NCBI GenBank assembly: GCA_018267385.1
Contig: JAFDYN010000007.1
Coordinates: 124,001 to 188,000 of the forward strand
Length of the DNA: 64,000 nucleotides
Source of the DNA: Bacteroidota bacterium
Lineage (GTDB): Bacteria; Bacteroidota; Bacteroidia; Chitinophagales; LD1
Direction of reading: 5' to 3'
Part shown: in pieces, positions 55,346 through 63,757 of the stretch
Layout: each line of letters starts with the position of its first letter
Numbering within the stretch: position 1 is the stretch's first letter
Position numbers and translations under genes: made by a program
Notes under the pieces: generated by a model
What the model was told of the DNA's origin: nothing
The model's input: only the letters and a program-made list of their open reading frames with translations
The model's database searches: none

Positions 55346-57604
55346 ATGAAAAAACTAAAACTCCTTACTACAGCTGTTTTATTGTCCACGGTGGTATGGG
55401 TATCTGCCCAGGCTCCTCAGGGCATCAGCTATCAGGCAGTCGTGCGCGATGCACAGGGTGCTATACTCCCCAATACTCAGGTGGCCGTCCGGTTTACGAT
55501 CCATGACGGTACCTCCGGCGGCAATATCGTTTTTCAGGAAGTACATCAGGCTTCCACAAATCAGTTTGGCCTTTTCAATGCTATAATAGGTGGCCTGAAT
55601 GGCACCGGCATAGGCAATCTTAGTGCCGTAAACTGGGGCACCGGAGCCAAATACCTGCAGGTAGAAGTAGATATCACAGGCGGCAGCAGCTATACAGACA
55701 TGGGCACCTCGCAGATGATGAGTGTACCATATGCACTGTTTTCAGGCAATGGCATAGGATCTACGGGTGCTACAGGAGCCACCGGTGCCGCAGGTCAGAC
55801 CGGTGCTACGGGTGCTACGGGCCCTACTGGTGCTGGTGCTACGGGCCCTGCAGGTGTGGCTGGTACTGATGGCGCTACCGGTGCCACAGGGGCTACTGGC
55901 CCTACAGGCGCGGTGGGTGCTACAGGATCAGCAGGCAATGATGGCGCTATGGGCGCTACAGGTGCCACCGGTCCAACCGGTATTGGTGCTACCGGCCCTG
56001 CCGGGGCAGACGGTACAGACGGTGCTACCGGCCCGACTGGTACCGCAGGCTCGGATGGTCTGACGGGCCCTACAGGTGCTGATGGTATAGATGGCGTAGA
56101 CGGTGCAGTAGGTCCACAAGGCCCACAGGGTCCTCAGGGTCCGCAAGGCCCGGCAGGTGCTGACGGCGTAGACGGTGCAGTAGGCCCACAAGGCCCGCAA
56201 GGCCCGCAAGGTGCTGACGGCGTAGACGGCGCAGTAGGTCCACAAGGTCCACAGGGTCCACAAGGCCCACAGGGCCCTCAAGGTCCGGCAGGTGCTGATG
56301 GTATAGATGGTGTAGACGGAGCAGTAGGCCCTCAAGGTCCTCAAGGCCCGGCAGGTGCTGATGGCGTAGATGGCGCAGTAGGTCCACAGGGCCCACAGGG
56401 TCCGCAAGGCCCGGCAGGTGCTGATGGTGCTCAGGGTCCTACCGGCCCTGCTGGTGGTGCTACGGGTCCTACTGGTCCGGCAGGTGCTGACGGCGTAGAT
56501 GGCGCAGTAGGTCCACAAGGCCCTCAAGGTCCACAAGGTCCTGCAGGTGCTGACGGTATAGATGGCGCAGTAGGTCCACAAGGCCCTCAAGGTCCGCAAG
56601 GTCCTGCAGGTGCTGACGGCATAGATGGCGCAGTAGGTCCACAGGGCCCACAGGGTCCGCAAGGTCCTGCAGGTGCTGATGGCGTAGATGGTGCAGTAGG
56701 TCCGCAAGGTCCTCAGGGCCCTCAAGGTCCTGCAGGTGCTGACGGTTTAGATGGCGCAGTAGGTCCTCAAGGCCCTGCAGGTGCTGATGGCTTAGATGGT
56801 GCAGCAGGTCCACAGGGCCCACAGGGTCCGCAAGGCCCGGCAGGTGCTGATGGTGCTCAGGGTCCTACGGGGTCTGACGGTCCTACCGGCCCTGCTGGTG
56901 GTGCTACGGGTCCTACTGGTCCGGCAGGTGCTGACGGCATAGATGGCGCAGTAGGTCCGCAAGGTCCACAAGGTCCTCAAGGTCCGGCAGGTGCTGACGG
57001 CATAGATGGCGCAGTAGGTCCACAAGGCCCTCAGGGTCCGCAAGGTCCTGCAGGTGCTGACGGTATAGACGGCGCCGTAGGCCCACAAGGTCCTCAAGGT
57101 CCTGCCGGTGCCAACGGTGCTGCAGGCCCGACTGGTCCTGCCGGCACTAATGGCACGACCGGTGTGACTGGTCCTACCGGCCCGGTGGGCGCACAAGGTC
57201 CTGCGGGCCCTACAGGTGCGGGAGTTGCCGGTCCTACTGGTCCTACCGGTGCGGCAGGTTCTGCAGGCGCACAAGGTCCTACTGGCCCTACAGGTGCGGC
57301 AGGTACTATTTCTGTGACCACGGTATCCGTTACGAATACAATACTCTCTACAGCCAGCCAATTTGTGCTCGTATCGGGCGCTATCAATGTGAAGCTGCCG
57401 GCCTCTCCGGTCACGGGTCAGATCCTGTATTTCTACGCTGATAATAACTCGTCTACTATAGATCCCAATGGCCAGACTGTACATCAGCAGGGCAATGATT
57501 ATCCGGGACTTTCGACCTTTGTAGATTTTGGCACCAGTTCTACGCATGCGCTCACGCTGATCTTCAATGGGTCAAAGTGGTATCCGCTTGCTGAGGGATT
57601 TTAG
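55346..57604 (+). CDS. Second collagen-like surface protein
   Basis: 752 residues from the ATG at 55346, which begins the signal peptide [22 protein letters not shown]; the frame extends 13 codons upstream without a signal-like start. The N-terminal domain (about 23-135) parallels that of the preceding gene ([16 protein letters not shown]). Gly-x-y triplets run from about 138 to 650, again with a GAT/GPT part and the [10 protein letters not shown]...GADGIDG block. The end is different: about 100 residues of strand-rich sequence ([21 protein letters not shown] ... [12 protein letters not shown]), resembling a capsid- or TNF-like trimer cap, with no S74 domain and no T9SS tail. Confidence 0.87.
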   Translation: MKKLKLLTTAVLLSTVVWVSAQAPQGISYQAVVRDAQGAILPNTQVAVRFTIHDGTSGGNIVFQEVHQASTNQFGLFNAIIGGLNGTGIGNLSAVNWGTGAKYLQVEVDITGGSSYTDMGTSQMMSVPYALFSGNGIGSTGATGATGAAGQTGATGATGPTGAGATGPAGVAGTDGATGATGATGPTGAVGATGSAGNDGAMGATGATGPTGIGATGPAGADGTDGATGPTGTAGSDGLTGPTGADGIDGVDGAVGPQGPQGPQGPQGPAGADGVDGAVGPQGPQGPQGADGVDGAVGPQGPQGPQGPQGPQGPAGADGIDGVDGAVGPQGPQGPAGADGVDGAVGPQGPQGPQGPAGADGAQGPTGPAGGATGPTGPAGADGVDGAVGPQGPQGPQGPAGADGIDGAVGPQGPQGPQGPAGADGIDGAVGPQGPQGPQGPAGADGVDGAVGPQGPQGPQGPAGADGLDGAVGPQGPAGADGLDGAAGPQGPQGPQGPAGADGAQGPTGSDGPTGPAGGATGPTGPAGADGIDGAVGPQGPQGPQGPAGADGIDGAVGPQGPQGPQGPAGADGIDGAVGPQGPQGPAGANGAAGPTGPAGTNGTTGVTGPTGPVGAQGPAGPTGAGVAGPTGPTGAAGSAGAQGPTGPTGAAGTISVTTVSVTNTILSTASQFVLVSGAINVKLPASPVTGQILYFYADNNSSTIDPNGQTVHQQGNDYPGLSTFVDFGTSSTHALTLIFNGSKWYPLAEGF
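56080..57112 (+). repeat. Tandem coding repeats of collagen-like gene 2
   Basis: In-frame repeats of the same family as in the first gene, many with the variant [21 protein letters not shown], interrupted by two [12 protein letters not shown] spacers. The nucleotide similarity to 52977-54341 is high enough for recombination between the genes. Confidence 0.8.
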
Positions 57605-57623
57605 TACTGATCTCATATTATTT

Positions 57624-57656
57624 GACAAGCCGGGGCGAATGCTCCGGCTTGTCTGT
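57624..57656 (+). terminator. Likely terminator after collagen-like gene 2
   Basis: Long stem GACAAGCCGG (57624-57633) and CCGGCTTGTC (57644-57653) followed by the weak tract tgtttcc; strong hairpin, poor U tract. Confidence 0.6.
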
Positions 57657-57693
57657 TTCCGGGCACTGCATAGGCCACCAGCCGATTATTCCG

Positions 57694-57701
57694 TATTTTT
57701 G
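57694..57701 (+). promoter_or_regulatory. -7 box of mtaB
   Basis: TATTTTTG, a perfect TAnnTTTG match, 11 nt before the ATG at 57713. No clear -33 element. Confidence 0.45.
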
Positions 57702-57712
57702 CAGCCCTCCGG

Positions 57713-59047
57713 ATGTACTACAATCGCAAAATAGCGCTCACCACTCTCGGCTGCAAGCTCAACTACAGCGAGACCTCTGCCATCGGCAGGGCGCTGTCGG
57801 AGCATGGCTACCAGCGCGTAGACTTCTCCGAGCGGGCAGACTACTATGTGATCAATACCTGCTCCGTCACAGAGAATGCCGACAAGCAGACCCGCTACGT
57901 GGTCAAGACCGCCCTCCGCACCAATCCTGATGCAAAGGTGATCGTCATCGGCTGCTACGCTCAGCTGAAGCCAGACGAAATAGCCTCCATCCCCGGTGTG
58001 AGCATGGTACTCGGCGCCAACGAAAAATTCAAGCTGCATGAACATCTGGATAAACTGGAAGAAGCCGAAGCACCCGTTGTACTAAACGGAGCCATAGACG
58101 ATGTGGCTTTCTACAGCGATGCCTTCTCTCACGGTGACCGCACCCGTACCTTCCTCAAGGTGCAGGACGGCTGCGACTATATGTGCTCTTTCTGCACCAT
58201 ACCATTAGCCCGTGGCAAGAGCCGCAGCAACTCTATCGCAAAGACCATAGAGCTCGCGCAAAAAGCCGCAGCCACTGGCGTGAAGGAGATCGTACTCACA
58301 GGAGTCAACCTCGGCGACTTTGGCAAAACACCCGATGGCAATGAGCGCACCTCGGAGAACTTCTACCAACTTATTCAGGAGCTGGAAAGGATAGAAAGCG
58401 TGCAGCGTTGGCGTATCTCCTCCATCGAGCCCAATCTCCTCACAGACGAGATCATAGCCTTTGTAGCAAAGTCAGATAAGTTCGCACCGCACTTTCACAT
58501 ACCTCTGCAGAGTGGTAGCGACCGTATACTCAAATATATGCGCCGCAAATACCTCACGCCGCTCTATCGCGAGCGTGTAGAGACGATCAAGAGGTTAATG
58601 CCACATGCTTGTATTGGTGTAGATGTCATCGTTGGTTTTCCCGGCGAGACGGATGAAGAGTTTCGCACCACCTATGATTTCATCAACTCGCTGGATGTCT
58701 CTTACCTCCACGTCTTCACCTACTCCGAACGCGCCAATACCCGCGCCCTAAATATCACTCCCGTAGTACCCAAGGCCATACGCAAAGAGCGCAACGAAAT
58801 GCTGCGTATCCTATCGGAGAAAAAGAAACGCGCCTTCTATGAGCAGCACCTCAGCACCGAACGCCGCGTACTCTGGGAGATGGAGAATGATGGCGGTACC
58901 ATGTACGGCTTCACCGACAACTATATCAAAGTCGGTACACCACACGATGAGTCTCTCTCCAAGACCATGCAGACTGTACGCCTCACAGATGTGGCAGGCT
59001 CAGGCTTTGTAAAGGTGGAGATGAGTGGTGAGGTCGCGGCGCTTTAG
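57713..59047 (+). CDS. mtaB: tRNA (t6A37) methylthiotransferase MtaB
   Basis: 444 residues. It converts t6A37 of ANN-decoding tRNAs to ms2t6A with radical SAM chemistry. The N-terminal UPF0004 domain has its three cluster cysteines C14, C50 and C81; the radical SAM motif is C154-x3-C158-x2-C161 (CDYMCSFC); a short TRAM-like C-terminal region ends in GSGFVKVEMSGEV. The order TLGCKLN...SET is the MtaB rather than MiaB pattern. Its TAG overlaps the TAA of the convergent toxin gene by bases 59044-59047. Confidence 0.92.
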   Translation: MYYNRKIALTTLGCKLNYSETSAIGRALSEHGYQRVDFSERADYYVINTCSVTENADKQTRYVVKTALRTNPDAKVIVIGCYAQLKPDEIASIPGVSMVLGANEKFKLHEHLDKLEEAEAPVVLNGAIDDVAFYSDAFSHGDRTRTFLKVQDGCDYMCSFCTIPLARGKSRSNSIAKTIELAQKAAATGVKEIVLTGVNLGDFGKTPDGNERTSENFYQLIQELERIESVQRWRISSIEPNLLTDEIIAFVAKSDKFAPHFHIPLQSGSDRILKYMRRKYLTPLYRERVETIKRLMPHACIGVDVIVGFPGETDEEFRTTYDFINSLDVSYLHVFTYSERANTRALNITPVVPKAIRKERNEMLRILSEKKKRAFYEQHLSTERRVLWEMENDGGTMYGFTDNYIKVGTPHDESLSKTMQTVRLTDVAGSGFVKVEMSGEVAAL

Positions 59048-59331
59048 GCTAACTTAGATCCAAGTATGAAGCGATATACTGTAAAATCGTATCCTTTGAT
59101 CTGATAGGCTACGATCCATTTTTGTCTATAGGTAAAACATCTATAACCGCGGCGGGCGAGTGCTTCGTTTTGACAGATAGCGTGCAGCACTCCTGAGCGT
59201 GCAGCCGATTGCAACGTTTCTATGATTCTGCTGAACCACCGATCTCCGGCACCATCCGTGTTGATCATATTTACCCACGCCGCAGTATCAGCTATAGCAT
59301 TAGCGGCATTTTTCCTTATCACCAGATTCAT
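59044..59331 (-). CDS. RelE/ParE-family toxin
   Basis: 95 residues. IADTAAWVNMINTDGAGDRWFSRIIETLQSAA, then RRGYRCFTYRQKWIVAYQIKGYDFTVYRFILGSK resemble the RelE/ParE fold with its four-strand sheet (ending YRFILGSKL). It likely cleaves mRNA at the ribosome or blocks gyrase, which the sequence alone does not settle. It overlaps the antitoxin stop by 4 bases and lies downstream of it. Its end overlaps the end of mtaB. Confidence 0.8.
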   Translation of the reverse strand: MNLVIRKNAANAIADTAAWVNMINTDGAGDRWFSRIIETLQSAARSGVLHAICQNEALARRGYRCFTYRQKWIVAYQIKGYDFTVYRFILGSKLA

Positions 59332-59633
59332 GCACGTTTCCGCTGGGATTTTAGCTCCTCGTATCGCTTTCTCATATAGTCGAGCGCCTCATCACCAGAT
59401 AGAAATTCGTCTTCCTCATCTCTGTCCAACCATTCTTCTACCTGCTCTCTGGTAGGCACCCTGCCACCTGGGAGCGCCATTTCTTCATCTGTGAGCGGAG
59501 CATCATGCAAGACATCGGCGATCCTATCTTCTGCAAAATCCAGCAATACTTTTTTCAGCGCCTCGAGGATACGGGCGTCCTCGATGAGGTCTATTTCTCT
59601 TTTGATCCTTTCTTTTTCGAGCGTCAGATTCAT
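59328..59633 (-). CDS. Antitoxin of the RelE/ParE-type pair
   Basis: 101 residues, acidic in its second half (DAPLTDEEMALPGGRVPTREQVEEWLDRDEEDEFLSGDEALDYM) with an N-terminal helix (ERIKREIDLIEDARILEALKKVLLDFAEDR) that could mediate dimerisation. No classical DNA-binding domain is obvious. Its stop and the toxin start overlap by 4 bases, as in typical type II toxin-antitoxin operons where the antitoxin comes first. I cannot name the antitoxin family. Confidence 0.75.
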   Translation of the reverse strand: MNLTLEKERIKREIDLIEDARILEALKKVLLDFAEDRIADVLHDAPLTDEEMALPGGRVPTREQVEEWLDRDEEDEFLSGDEALDYMRKRYEELKSQRKRA

Positions 59634-59693
59634 ACTGCCAGTTTACGATAAAGATACAGCTTTTTGAGCAGCGTGGTTTCAGATCCGGGTACA

Positions 59694-60491
59694 CTAAAAT
59701 CCCTTTCCCCGCAGCCAGTCGAGTGAATACTGTGCTACCTCTTTCCAGCCGCTATCCAGTATCAGTGAGTGACCACGGTTTTCAAACTCATGGTACTCCG
59801 TCACCACGCTCTTGTTGTATTTAGCCAGTGATGCCTGCCCGAAGATTGGCGGGGCTATGTGGTCTTTCTCTCCACCAGTGATCAGCAGCGGCCCGCGGGT
59901 AGTATTCTCTGTATCGACCTTAGTTTCCGAACCAATAAATGTCGCCATCGCCGCCTGAAAAAGTGGGCGTGCCGGCGCCGGTATAGGCCACTTCTCATAC
60001 AGCTCACGGGCCTCCTGCTCTGACACTGCATTCGCAAAACCAAATCGGAACTGGTCAAATGAAAGCGAGACTGCCTTATTGATATTAAAAGGATTGCTCA
60101 GGATACCAAAGGATGCACGTAGCGCTGAGAAGGGCAGCTGCCATACACCCTTGATCGGTGCAGGGTCTATCGCTACGCCAGCTACCGCTGTGCCGCGCCC
60201 CAGCAGTATCTGCGTCAGCAGCCCGCCAAATGAATGCCCTATCAGGATCGGCTTCTCCGGCAGCGCTTTGATCTGCTGCTCCAGGTAGTCGGCTATTTCT
60301 TTTACGCCGCGATTGCCTATTGGCGTAGGATTAGCGCGGCTCGCAGCGATAGTATCAGAGTCTCCGGGCCAAGAGAGCGCCACAGTCTTGTAGCCATTCT
60401 GCTCAAAGAAGTCCATCCATGCCTGCCAGGACGTACGGTGCATCCATAGGCCATGAATAAACGCGACCGTCTTAGTGGGAGTGGTTGCCAT
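59694..60491 (-). CDS. Alpha/beta hydrolase
   Basis: 265 residues. Oxyanion strand FIHGLWMHRTSW, nucleophile S87 in GHSFGG, a late Asp in GGEKDHIAPP and the catalytic His241 in ENRGHSLI complete the triad. A short lid lies between about residues 120 and 185. No signal peptide. Such enzymes hydrolyse esters, haloalkanes or amides, or have lost activity; the substrate is not indicated by the neighbours. Between its start and the next gene (60492-60638) I see only AT-rich sequence. Confidence 0.88.
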   Translation of the reverse strand: MATTPTKTVAFIHGLWMHRTSWQAWMDFFEQNGYKTVALSWPGDSDTIAASRANPTPIGNRGVKEIADYLEQQIKALPEKPILIGHSFGGLLTQILLGRGTAVAGVAIDPAPIKGVWQLPFSALRASFGILSNPFNINKAVSLSFDQFRFGFANAVSEQEARELYEKWPIPAPARPLFQAAMATFIGSETKVDTENTTRGPLLITGGEKDHIAPPIFGQASLAKYNKSVVTEYHEFENRGHSLILDSGWKEVAQYSLDWLRGKGF

Positions 60492-60638
60492 GATGTGTGG
60501 GTTTAATTATAGAGAGCTTTACCTACAATGTAGTAAAAGTTTATCAAAACACATTGTACAAATTGACATGTATTCTGCTAACGCTAATCAAAGCTAAACA
60601 AGTAATGCGTCGTATAAGGTTGAATGAAGCTTAAGTAG

Positions 60639-61865
60639 TTACCATTTCCAGACCCGCTCTTCATTTTGCCAAATTAGTAGTCTGAACACTTCAAAATTAT
60701 TACCGGTACCTATTGTGTGATTGTCACGATGTCCCTTATCTAATATTAATTTATGAAGCATTCCCGAATACGAACCGACCAAAAGAGTTGTCTCGTCATC
60801 AGACACGGCCATGCCGGTGATAGTAGAGCCAATAAAATGCTCCCACAATAGTTTGCCGTCTTTAGTAATGGCTTTGATCCAGCCATATGCATCTCCTAAT
60901 ATATAAAAGCTACTGGTTGATACACCTTGATAGACTCTCATATTATCATCTATTAATTTATAGCTATCACTTTCTTTGAAGGGTTCTAGAGTCAGACCAG
61001 GTAAATTTAATGTATCTACCGCGATTGTAACTCCATTATAAAAGTGACAGGAGTTAGATAGAAATTGTGTTGAATCCTTTGAGAACAGGCAAAAATGTGG
61101 ATAGGATGACTGCGGACCGATAGTTGCAATTATACTTCCGTCCTTGCCAATAATTGTATGTTGGAGATCTTGGTCGCCAATAGCTAGAAAGTTATTATCT
61201 GGAGACAATGCTATGTTTTCCATACTTAGAAATATATCATCGCTCGCATTATCATCGGGGAATATTCTAATGTCCTGATCTTGAGATAAGACAAATATAC
61301 CTTGGGGAGATAGTAGAAATACCGACATCCCATCATTTGAAGGAATTATCTGGGAAATATCTGCCGATAAACTTCTTGTTCGGGGGAAGTATTTGATCTG
61401 ACTTCCTTGCCAATTTTGAGTAGTTATTACTGAAGCATCATTAGCAATGGCGAAGACGTTATTTCTGGGAGACTTGCCTATACTCGTTATTGATGTTTCA
61501 AGAGGGGCGACAGTGTCATTATCCAAAAGATAGGGAATCCTTTTTCCCTTGGAAGGATCAGCAAAAAAAACTGCACGATCTGAGTCGATGAAATTGATCT
61601 GCTCTATTCTTTGCCCACTTGCTTCTAGAAATTGAGTAAAAGGCGCATAAGAGGGAGGGAATAAATATCTGAATTGTTCGACCTTATCTTGTTTGTTTGC
61701 ATCCCGAAGTAAACTTAGAACCTCTTGAGCTAAATGAGTTCGGGTATCTACAGGGTCCGGACCTTTCCAGTTTTCCCATCCATGTATTTGAGCGTATTTG
61801 AGAATATCATTGAAAGCCCTTGCGTATTTCTCTCCTTCCTCAATCCACTCTTGATGTATGCTCAT
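60639..61865 (-). CDS. Beta-propeller-like protein of unknown function, AT-rich
   Basis: 408 residues, no signal peptide. The N-terminal ~70 residues are helical (MSIHQEWIEEGEKYARAFNDILKYAQ) and the rest repeats WD40/PQQ-like strands (SPRNNVFAIANDASVITTQN, SPDNNFLAIGDQDLQHTIIGKDGSIIATIG, SDDETTLLVGSYSGMLHKLIL), giving about six to seven blades. The codons are markedly more AT-rich than in every neighbour, hinting at acquisition from another genome. A family is not recognised; its last residues (IWQNEERVWKW) look like a conserved end tag. Confidence 0.7.
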   Translation of the reverse strand: MSIHQEWIEEGEKYARAFNDILKYAQIHGWENWKGPDPVDTRTHLAQEVLSLLRDANKQDKVEQFRYLFPPSYAPFTQFLEASGQRIEQINFIDSDRAVFFADPSKGKRIPYLLDNDTVAPLETSITSIGKSPRNNVFAIANDASVITTQNWQGSQIKYFPRTRSLSADISQIIPSNDGMSVFLLSPQGIFVLSQDQDIRIFPDDNASDDIFLSMENIALSPDNNFLAIGDQDLQHTIIGKDGSIIATIGPQSSYPHFCLFSKDSTQFLSNSCHFYNGVTIAVDTLNLPGLTLEPFKESDSYKLIDDNMRVYQGVSTSSFYILGDAYGWIKAITKDGKLLWEHFIGSTITGMAVSDDETTLLVGSYSGMLHKLILDKGHRDNHTIGTGNNFEVFRLLIWQNEERVWKW

Positions 61866-61899
61866 AGATTTTCAATATTCAATTATAATTAGCCCCGCC

Positions 61900-61923
61900 G
61901 GTTCAAGCGTCCTCGCTTGAACC
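61900..61923 (-). terminator. Hairpin immediately after glyS
   Basis: A perfect 10-bp stem, GGTTCAAGCG (61900-61909) and CGCTTGAACC (61914-61923), loop of four, lies 9 nt beyond the glyS stop. On the minus strand there is no U tract after it, so it may be a stem that stabilises mRNA ends or a repeat element instead of a complete intrinsic terminator. Confidence 0.5.
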
Positions 61924-61931
61924 CACACAAA

Positions 61932-63473
61932 CTACCTCCCAGCCTTCCTCCAATCTACCTTCTCACCTACGATGCGCCGCAGTTCAGAGATGTCCACACG
62001 CTCCTGCGTCATCGTATCGCGGTCGCGGATGGTCACCTTATTGTCGGTCAGTGTATCGTGATCTACAGTGATGCAGAATGGCGTACCGATCGCATCCTGG
62101 CGGCGGTAGCGCTTGCCTATAGAGTCCTTCTCGTCGTAGAAGCAGAGATGATCGTACTTCAGCTCGTCCATGATCTCACGCGCTTTCTCCGGTAGGCCGT
62201 CTTTCTTCACCAGTGGCAGTATCGCAGCCTTGATCGGCGCGAGGAACGGCGGGAACTTCAGCACCACGCGCTCCGTGCCGTCTTCCAGCTTTTCATTCTG
62301 GTAGCTATTGCTTAGTACCGCCAGTATCGTACGGTTTAGCCCGATAGAGGTCTCTATCACATATGGCACGTAGCTTTCGTTCAGCTCCGGGTCAAAGTAC
62401 TGGAGCTTCTTGCCGCTCAGGTTCTGATGCTGCGTCAGGTCAAAGTCCGTACGCGAGTGGATACCTTCTATCTCTTTGTAGCCAAACGGGAAGTTGAACT
62501 CGATGTCCACCGCTGCATTCGCATAGTGCGCCACCTTCACGTGATCCTTAAACTTCAGGCCGCTCTCTTCAAATCCGAGCGACTTGTGCCAGGCCATGCG
62601 CGTCTCTTTCCACTTGTTGTACCACTCCATCTCAGTGCCGGGGCGCACGAAGAACTGCATCTCCATCTGCTCAAACTCCCGCGTGCGGAAGATGAACTGG
62701 CGCGCTACTACTTCATTACGAAAGGCCTTGCCCACCTGCGCGATACCAAACGGGATACGCTGGCGCGAGGTATTCAGCACGTTGAGGAAGTTCACAAAGA
62801 TACCCTGCGCCGTCTCCGGGCGCAGGTAGATCGTGTCAGACTCCTCTGCCACAGCGCCCACCTGCGTGGAGAACATCAGGTTAAACTGCCTCACCTCTGT
62901 CCAGTTGCGCGTGCCACTGATCGGGCACACAATCTCCAGATCAATGATGATCTGGCGCAATTCGGCCATATCGTTGGCCTCTAGTGCCGCCTTGAAGCGC
63001 GCCTCTGTAGCCGTTATCTTTTCCTTATTGCGCAGCACATTCGGATTCGTCTGGAGAAACATCGCCTTGTCAAACGTCTCCCCAAACTTCTTCGCCGCCT
63101 TCTCCACCTCCTTGGTGATCTTATCCTCCATCTTCACGATAGCCTCTTCTATCAGCACATCCGCACGGTAGCGCTTCTTAGAGTCCTTATTATCCACCAG
63201 CGGATCGTTGAATGCATCCACGTGGCCCGATGCCTTCCACGTCTTCGGATGCATAAAGATAGCCGCATCCAGCCCCACGATATTCTCATGCAGCTGCACC
63301 ATGCTCCGCCACCAGTAGTCCTGTATATTCTTCTTCAGCTCCACGCCATACTGGCCGTAGTCATACACCGCCCCCAGGCCATCATAGATCTCAGACGACG
63401 GGAATACAAAACCATACTCCTTCGCATGGCTGATGATCTCTTGCAAAATGTTTGCGCTATTGTCCTTACTCAT
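61932..63473 (-). CDS. glyS: Glycyl-tRNA synthetase, homodimeric type
   Basis: 513 residues from the ATG at 63473 (MSKDNSANILQEIISHAKEYGFVFPSSEIYDGLGAVYDYGQYGVELKKN). The frame stays open further upstream to 63638, but that stretch lies in the palindromic repeats and has no protein-like sequence. Class II motifs are clear: motif 2 GKAFRNEVVARQFIFRTREFEQMEMQFF, motif 3 IGLNRTILAVL, and GIHSRTDFDLTQHQ for glycine. It charges tRNA-Gly in the cytoplasm. Downstream is a hairpin. Confidence 0.95.
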   Translation of the reverse strand: MSKDNSANILQEIISHAKEYGFVFPSSEIYDGLGAVYDYGQYGVELKKNIQDYWWRSMVQLHENIVGLDAAIFMHPKTWKASGHVDAFNDPLVDNKDSKKRYRADVLIEEAIVKMEDKITKEVEKAAKKFGETFDKAMFLQTNPNVLRNKEKITATEARFKAALEANDMAELRQIIIDLEIVCPISGTRNWTEVRQFNLMFSTQVGAVAEESDTIYLRPETAQGIFVNFLNVLNTSRQRIPFGIAQVGKAFRNEVVARQFIFRTREFEQMEMQFFVRPGTEMEWYNKWKETRMAWHKSLGFEESGLKFKDHVKVAHYANAAVDIEFNFPFGYKEIEGIHSRTDFDLTQHQNLSGKKLQYFDPELNESYVPYVIETSIGLNRTILAVLSNSYQNEKLEDGTERVVLKFPPFLAPIKAAILPLVKKDGLPEKAREIMDELKYDHLCFYDEKDSIGKRYRRQDAIGTPFCITVDHDTLTDNKVTIRDRDTMTQERVDISELRRIVGEKVDWRKAGR

Positions 63474-63520
63474 AATTGACGGCGAATATAACCAAAGCCC
63501 CACGAGCGACAAATAGATAT

Positions 63521-63700
63521 TAAGCCCTCTCCTTTGGAGAGGGTTGGGAGAGGTGGCTGTTCTGCATTCAAGCCTCCCTTCAGGTCGTAGATCCCGATGC
63601 CGTCGGGAGAGGTTTGGAGGGCTGGCTGTTTGCATCATTCTGAAAATTCTGATTCAGACATTGTATTAAAGCCTTCCCCGTGGGGGAAGGTTTGGATGGG
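63521..63700. repeat. Cluster of three intergenic palindromic repeats, class A
   Basis: Unit 1 (63521-63555): stem CCCTCTCC/GGAGAGGG. Unit 2 (63569-63626): arms cctccc and gggagagg, interrupted by a second palindrome TCCCGA (63592-63597)/TCGGGA (63603-63608). Unit 3 (63667-63705): stem CCTTCCCC/GGGGAAGG. All three end in a ttgggagagg-like G-rich tail, like the unit at 1067-1106. They fill the 284-bp gap between glyS and the next gene. Confidence 0.75.
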
Positions 63701-63757
63701 GCCGGCATTGAAACAATCTCCTATCAAAAACGTATACCAAACATACATTGTGAAGTA

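Noticed and set aside
63474-63638. N-terminal extension of glyS
   Set aside because: The sequence translates palindromic repeats into non-protein-like residues, while the family N-terminus begins at 63473.
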